This document shows, piece by piece, positions 58,483-64,000 of a DNA stretch of 64,000 nt. The notes below the pieces were generated by a model, which saw only the letters and a list, made by a program, of their open reading frames with translations, was not told the DNA's origin and ran no database searches. Position 1 is the first letter of the stretch; each line of letters opens with the position of its first letter. The position numbers and the translations under genes were made by a program. The stretch is from Apium graveolens (lineage: Eukaryota > Streptophyta > Magnoliopsida > Apiales > Apiaceae), in NCBI RefSeq assembly GCF_009905375.1, contig NC_133647.1:169368275-169432274 (forward strand), given 5' to 3'.

Positions 58483-58794
58483 AAAGGACGTTATAGGACC
58501 AACAAATATTAATATAAACAGTAGGGATAGTAATATAGTAAGACTAAGACATGGTATACATATTATATATAACTAAGTCATGTCAAAACATAAGAATTAA
58601 AACAAAATATTAAAATATGATATGAACAAGAATAGGATTTGAAATTACTTGGAAACGCTTTTGATTATATAACTGAAAGCAATCTGCTAGTCTTTGTGTA
58701 CAATTTGAGAAAACTAGAGAATAAACTTCGGAAATATGAACTGCTATCACTGGTACAAGATGTGTATATTATCTGCTCTCTAATTACAAGTGTG

Positions 58795-59460
58795 TTTATT
58801 ACTCTCTTCTTCCTCTTATTTATAGAAGGACGAGGAGTCTAATTTCTTGAAACAACATCGTTCTTTTTCTTGTAGTGGAGTTCTGCTTTCCTGAGTGGAC
58901 AACTTGACTTGAGTGGGAGGTCCTCTTTTTCTTAGTGGAGGGGCTGCTTTCCTGAGTGGGAGGCTGCTTTCTTCACGGGATTTTGAGTATGATTCCTCTT
59001 CCACCGAAAGTTGCTTTCTTTGGAGAATATTGCTGAGTTGGTCTCAGTGGGAATCTTCTTTTGTGTCTTCTTTGTCTTCTTTTGAATAATGCTGAGTTAG
59101 TCTCAGTGGGAAGTGTCTTCTTTGTCTTCTTTTGTGTCCTCTGCTTATTTTATGGAGAAATGCAGATATAATGAAAACTAGATACAAAATTTAAATGATG
59201 TACAATATCTTTTGTTAAGTACTTTTTATCATTTTACCCCTAATAATTTGGAGTAAAAAAGTATCTTTACAAACTGATTACAATAATGAAATAAAGGAAA
59301 ACTAAACAATATGAAATGATGTAAATTGGCATGAAATTTTTGGGGGTATTTTGGACTTTTTTTTACTTGAGATTTCAATCAGTGGAAACTACAGGGGAAA
59401 ATATCCCGTGGCAGTCATCTTCGTTGTCATCTCCTAAATGAACCGGACTGCTGTCATCGT
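58795..59460 (-). promoter_or_regulatory. Pararetrovirus intergenic region: repeats, TATA box, polyA signal
   Basis: On the minus strand a TATA box CTATAAATAAG (58825-58815) is followed about 15 nt later by AATAAA (58800-58795), the close TATA-polyA spacing of pararetrovirus and LTR promoters. Upstream are enhancer-like direct repeats: a 22-bp unit with TCCCACTGAGAC at 59031-59052 and 59090-59111, AAGAAGACAAAGAAGACAC units beside each, and CTCAGGAAAGCAG copies at about 58885-58960. Confidence 0.65.
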
Positions 59461-60790
59461 TAGAATCATAAATTTAATTTGCGAGTTGAAGTAAGGATTC
59501 TTTGTATTGGCTTCTGGTTTTTGCTTGGGCTAATAATGCCTGGGCATTTGATTTTTGGGCAAAGAAAGTGGTAACTTCTTTGTTGGTAATAAAATTTTGA
59601 CTTGATAACCATTTTTGAATGATCTCTTTGGAAATCTTTTGGTCTTCTTTGAAATTGCTCCACCATTTGACTTTAAAGGACCGAACAATACAGGACTATA
59701 TTTGGTTGAAATGAATTTTAAACTCCCAAGAACAGACCCATGGAAGAAAGAAATTTGAACATAACATTAAAAGAGGATGAAAATGTCTTTCATATTCTGT
59801 GGGTTTGAAGTGTGTTTTGAATAGTTTTAGACAATCAGATGCATTTGGAGTAAGAATTTCTTCAATTGCTCCGAAGAAATCTCACCATTGAAGGAACCAA
59901 ACAGGGAGTTCCTGAACTTGGATTTTGGTGTTGAAATAAAAAAACCAGGAATGACTATTCTTCTGATTTTGAATAAAGAATGAATTATGCCATGCTTGCT
60001 GGTAATCTTAGTAGGAATATGAGGAGCAGTGTTTAATTGTCTTTTGAAGTTTGAAGGAAAAAATTTTGGACGATGGTGTTCTTGGCCCCATTGACTTGGG
60101 TGGATGACCTTTTGTATTTGACATGTTGTGTATGAAGGCGTTGAGTGTTCTCTATCATGGGCGTTGTAAAAATGTTTGAACGTGACCGATTCAGTAGACA
60201 AGGGAATGACTTGATAATAGTGATTATTTTTTGATAGATCCCAGGGTTTGAACATCCATCCTTTAGGGAAAACATTTGAAATTGCTAGGGAGGCATCATC
60301 ATTGTTAAATCCTCTTTCGACTGATACTATTTTTTGATGGTTTCTTTTGGTATAGTAATCAGAATTGGATTTTGAAAAGTTTGACTGGCTGACCACTACC
60401 TCCTGGTTTTGCATTTTTGGGGTATCAATTCCTAATTGTGACATAGGTCTCTGAGGAACTAAGAGGGTTGGGTTTTGAAAACTGGCTGTTTGTGTAGTTT
60501 GAAAGGGAGTATTTGTAGGTTGGCTGGAAGAAGTGTTTTGTTGGGTAACTTTAATAGATTTTTTGGAATAGCTTTGGGAGGCTGTTGAGGGATTTTGGAT
60601 GTTGAGGTCATGGGCTTTGATGGTTTGAAGGGCTAGAAATAATTTATTATCTTCTTCATCTGCAATTACCTTATCGATCCAGGATGTGATCGATTTTCCT
60701 AAAGAAGTACTTGCTTTGCTTTGTTGAGTGACCGGGAGTTGTCCGGGAAAGGCTGGGGGTTTTCCCCACCTCTGCCTTTTCGAGGCATGA
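59461..60790 (-). pseudogene. Pararetrovirus ORF downstream of RNase H, function not recognised
   Basis: Coding sequence begins just after RNase H (about 60790). Its first part is low in complexity (Q, S, T rich). The best-kept stretch, 60444-59827, contains PKGWMFKPWDLSKNNHYYQ, then FKHFYNAHDREHSTP and IHPSQWGQEHH. A Trp-rich segment follows in other frames down to about 59690, with a late segment at 59666-59466. At least two breaks are visible. It occupies the place where some caulimovirids keep a transactivator, and the W/H/P-rich wording is common in plant genome copies. I cannot assign it to transactivator or movement protein. Confidence 0.5.
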
Positions 60791-60839
60791 GACTATATGT
60801 TTTGTAGAAACTCACGGGTTAGGAAATCAGGGACACAGT

Positions 60840-61260
60840 TCATATCTCCCTTAATGTGTTCAATATCAAAATAAAAAATGCTTAATAATGCTTGCCATCT
60901 GACAAAAATTTATTTTGATGCAATATTTTGGACATCTTTTTGTAAAACCTCTTTTGCAGATTTACAATCGACTCTAAGGAGAAATTTTTGATTTAATAAA
61001 TCACTCTGAAATTTTGTAATACATAAAACAATTGAAAGTATTTCCTTTTTTATAGTAGACTAATTTCTTAGACAATCATTCCAATGTGCAGATGTAAACT
61101 GGACTATTTGTTCTTTACCATTGACTACTTGTTTTAGTATACCGCCGTATCCTAACTCAGAAGCATCTGTTTCAACTACTTTAGAAGCATTTGGATCAGC
61201 AAGGTGTAGATAAGGGATTTCTAGAACCTGAGCTTTGATTTGTCGAACAATTTCGGTATG
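60840..61260 (-). pseudogene. Pararetrovirus RNase H region
   Basis: Read after the RT in a neighbouring frame. VVETDASELGYGG holds the first catalytic Asp; STIKKEILSIV and FLLRVDCKSA follow, then DIEHIKGDMNCVPDFL, which normally closes the domain. A TAG lies before STIKKE. It degrades the RNA strand during reverse transcription in intact relatives. Confidence 0.72.
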
Positions 61261-61269
61261 TTCAGATGA

Positions 61270-62340
61270 TCAAGGGACGGGGTTAGTTTTAAGGCGGTCA
61301 TGTAAGGGCTTGGCTATCCTATTGATGTTTGGATAGAAGTCTAGGATATAGTTGAGACTTCCTAAAAATCTTTGGAGTTGGGTTTTATCTGTGATTTTAT
61401 CGGGGAATTTTGTTGCAAAGGTTAGGGCTCTTTCAATTGGTGTAACTGTTCCTGTTGATATGTAGTGGCCAAGAAATCTTACACGAGTTTGAAATAGGGA
61501 AATCTTGGATTTTGATATAACTAAACCATTTTTCCTAGATACATGGCAGAAAGTTTTAAGGTGTTTGAAATGTTGTTCAATAGATTCTGAAAAAACTAGA
61601 ACATCATCAATATATACTATACAAAATGTAGAATAGTCATTGAATATGTCATTCATAATTCTTTGGAATTCGCTAGGGGCAGTTTTAATTCCAAATGGAA
61701 GGACATTCCATTCATACTATCCGAATGAGATCGTAAAAGCGGTTTTATATCTATCTTTTGGGTGGATTTGAATCTGCCAAAATCCTGATTTTAAATCAAA
61801 TTTGGAGAATATTACCGAAGATCTTAATTTTTGTAAAAGGTCTTTTATATTAGGTATAGGGTATCGTACTCATCTTAAGGCTTTATTTAGAGGCTTATAG
61901 TTGATAACCAGCCTTGGTGTCCCTCTCTCAATTTCAGCATTTTTGTTTACATAGAAAGCTGCACAGGACTGCACAGGACCACGGGGATCTGGATTTTGAT
62001 ATGATTCCTTTGGATTCGAGATCGGTTATTTCTTTTCTGCAATGTTGTTCTAGGTCGGAGTTCATTTGGATAGGTCTCACTTTTGTTGGTATTTCCTTCT
62101 CATCAAATTTTTTTTCATAAGGTAAATCAATCATATGCTGTTTTCTATGCCAAAATGCATTTGGTAAGTCAGAACAGAGTTCCAATTCTATTTGTTTTAG
62201 TAATTTTAAGATTTTTTCTTTGATAAATCGGTCTTGTAACTGCTTCTCAATCTTGTGAGAGGAAAGGTCTTGTTTTAGATGGGATAATTGTATCTGTTTG
62301 CCTTGTATTAAGGCATTTATCTCGTTATTATATATAGAAT
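61270..62340 (-). pseudogene. Pararetrovirus reverse transcriptase region
   Basis: The N side (62185-61934) shows IPTKVRPIQMN, LESKGIISKSRSPWSC. A 10-bp tandem duplication (ACTGCACAGG, about 61961-61980) then shifts the frame. The palm region between 61920 and 61660 has at least two stops. 61656-61270 is open and holds the catalytic IVYIDDVLVFSES with both Asp, then RVRFLGHYIS and LQRFLGSLNY. The order and wording fit Caulimoviridae and the related Ty3 RTs. The copy is non-functional. Confidence 0.8.
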
Positions 62341-62346
62341 ATGCCT

Positions 62347-63396
62347 TTATTGTATTGAGGTTCCTTGTTTTGGGTTTTTCAAGAAATGGGAAGGTGAGTT
62401 GGTGTCATGGGTTTTGAAAGTAATACCTTTGTAGGTGACAGTATAGGGAGTTATTAAATTGAAGAAAGGTGTACCTAATATGACAAGATGATGTATGCCT
62501 TTAACTAGGAGAAAAGATGTCTTAATTTGGAAGGTTTTATTATTGATAGAGGCATCAACCTTACTAACTACATTGAGGTTTGAGTTATTAGCGGCGGTTA
62601 ATTTTTCGTTGGTATGTTGATGAAATCTTTTTGGTATTATTTCTTCTTTAATGCAATTCAAATCTGCTCCTGTATCGAATAAGGCAATGGTATCTAAGAT
62701 AAAGTCATCTGAGAAGATAACTTTGACTTTTATGAGATATTTTTGGTAGGTAACTTGTCTTAATTCATATAAGAAATCTTCATCTTGTTCATGAGTATTG
62801 TTTAAACTGCTTAGTTGTTTTTGTTCAGTATTTTGCTCTTCTACTTCACGAACTAGAAGGACATTTAAAGCTTCAGAATCTATCTTCTGTTGTTCTTTAA
62901 GGATTTTTAATTCTTCTTTGATTTCTTTGATTTTTTTGTGTAGGTCTTGTATTGTTGGAACGGATTTCTGGTTGGGTTTATGTTTTTTTAATATTGTGAT
63001 CAAGTCATATGTAGTTTTTGTTGATGGGAGAATATAAGGTTTTTGTTCTGGTTTGGGTTCAATTGGTGGTTGGAGTAATTTTTCTAAGAGCTCTTTTCTT
63101 ATTTGGGGATCAGTTATCTTTTCTATAATTTCGAGAGAATGTTCCTCATTTCTGGTGAGGACGTTGATTCGTCTGTCTTCAGAGGAGGAATTGTGAGAGG
63201 AAGATGAGCTTGTTGCAATCTCATCTATTTGAAGAGGTTCATCATTTCCAGACATTTCAGATGTCTCAGAGTCGGAAGATTCAAGGAGTAAAGCCGAGAT
63301 TTTGTTGGATAGGCTTTCTTCTATGTTTAACTCTTGTATTTTCCTATTAAGTCTGCAGAATCTAGATATATGTCCCTTTTTCCGCATTTGTAACAA
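62347..63396 (-). pseudogene. Pararetrovirus coat-protein tail and aspartic protease
   Basis: A 349-codon stretch. It starts inside the zinc knuckle (KKGHISRFC). Next are an acidic serine-rich part (about residues 40-70), a helical region with IQDLHKKIKEIKEELKILK (coiled coil, about 63000-62900), and a pepsin-like protease with ALFDTGADLNCI, catalytic D-T-G intact, near 62690. VILGTPFFNLITPY is the second protease block. It ends at a TGA near 62347. In relatives the protease processes the polyprotein. Confidence 0.75.
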
Positions 63397-64000
63397 GTTA
63401 TATTTTTATTGGTTGGTTTAGTAAATTTATTTTTGTTGAAAGGTTTTTTGTTGTAGGAAGGTTTATTATTATTATTAAAGGAAGGTTTATTATAGAACGG
63501 TTCTGTTGATTTTTTGTAGAAATGTTTAGATTTTGTGAAAGACCTTTTCTGATAAGGTCTTTGATATGGCTTGCATTCACCATCACATTTTGTTTTTGAA
63601 TAACTTTTGTTGGGATTATAGTCAAACTGTTGACATAAAGTACCTAATTCCTGCTTTGTTCTTTTCATTTCCTATTTGAGATGTCTTTGAAGTTTTAAAT
63701 CTTGACAAATCTTTAGGCCTTCTCGTTGTGTTTGGCTTATGAGATGGCCATATGTCAGGTTTTTGTAAGGTATCGGGCTTCTGTGTTCAGTTATTAAAGA
63801 AGTTCTAACTCTTTCACCGAGTAAGGTTGGAAGTCCGGCTAAGAATTTTTCCTTCCAATTTGCATGGTTCGAGTCTTCTCTAAGCATGACTCTGGTAAGG
63901 AAAGTAGTTTTATATCTTTGGAAATCACTAAGTTTTTTACATTTGAGATTATGTAAAAGCTCAGCATTCTTATCTCTCAGGTGAGAAGGGTTACCAATGA
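63327..64000 (-). pseudogene. Pararetrovirus coat-protein-like region, open to the window edge
   Basis: The frame is open from the right edge to TAG near 63672, with LPTLLGERVRTSL and YKNLTYGHLISQTQREG, phrases of the caulimovirid coat-protein core. It continues in frame from 63668 as KRTKQELGTLCQQF, a basic K/N/Y/P-rich stretch, and the first half of a knuckle, CYKCGK. A 1-bp change then puts the rest of the CX2CX4HX4C knuckle in the next frame. The N-terminal part lies outside the window. Confidence 0.72.

Larger units (their letters stand above)
58425..64000 (-). mobile_element. Endogenous pararetrovirus-like sequence (Caulimoviridae-related), degenerate
   Basis: On the minus strand, from the window edge: coat-protein-like region with CCHC knuckle, protease, RT, RNase H, a further ORF, then a non-coding region with TATA box and a tRNA-Met site. 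There is no integrase and no LTR was seen. A primer site lying after the promoter, at the far 3' end, fits a permuted copy of a circular pararetrovirus genome and does not fit a normal LTR element. The copy is broken by stops, frameshifts and a 10-bp duplication and is not viable as read here. An unusual gypsy-related element remains possible, because the other end is outside the window. Confidence 0.7.

Noticed and set aside
58639..58842. 67-codon plus-strand ORF
   Set aside because: It overlaps the promoter and leader of the minus-strand pararetrovirus and has no recognisable domain.

Overview
This window is plant nuclear DNA, and it looks like a dicot. The evidence is AT-rich intergenic sequence, GT-AG introns, coiled-coil NLR resistance-gene sequence, an OSCA1-type channel gene, and four kinds of plant retroelement. 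The style of the Copia gag and pol proteins suggests an asterid, perhaps Apiaceae, but that is a guess. Only one gene is intact: an eleven-exon OSCA1/CSC1-like channel gene on the minus strand (coding span 21865-29275, 772 residues). No tRNA, rRNA or CRISPR array was recognised.

Layout. 1-1966: the 5' end (LTR, primer-binding site, broken gag) of a minus-strand Sirevirus-like Copia element, here called M1, cut by the window edge. 2725-4166: a probable solo LTR of the Athila/Tat type. 5175-11694: NLR-A, a CC-NB-LRR pseudogene whose three exons can still be traced. 13130-21560: NLR-B, a tandem copy of NLR-A including its 5' flank. The flank of NLR-B is split by a Ty3/gypsy element (13728-17591) that lacks integrase. 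The two NLR copies carry different disabling mutations, so each decayed after the duplication. 21865-30000: the OSCA1-like gene. 30491-31351: two MITE-like elements. 31352-33378: AT-rich DNA with nothing recognised.

33379-58424: a plus-strand Sirevirus-like Copia element, P, with LTRs of about 1 kb. Its pol is split by a complete minus-strand Copia element, M2 (38398-50474), of the same family as M1. M2 is flanked by the 5-bp duplication CGTCG. Both P and M2 carry, downstream of RNase H, a long extra coding region (aORF) whose N-terminal parts resemble each other. Each family also has its own short motif scattered through LTRs, spacers and coding regions: YCGACGGAT / ATCCRTCGA, often as hairpins, in P, and ATCAGAACTT in M1 and M2.

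58425-64000: a minus-strand endogenous pararetrovirus-like sequence (Caulimoviridae-related). It shows a coat-protein zinc-knuckle region, protease, reverse transcriptase, RNase H, an extra ORF, a promoter region and a tRNA-Met primer site. It joins P inside the (TA)n tract of P's 3' LTR and is broken by several frameshifts and stops. Inferred order of events: NLR duplication, then the gypsy insertion between the copies; separately P, then M2 into P; the pararetrovirus entered P's 3' LTR, order relative to M2 unknown.
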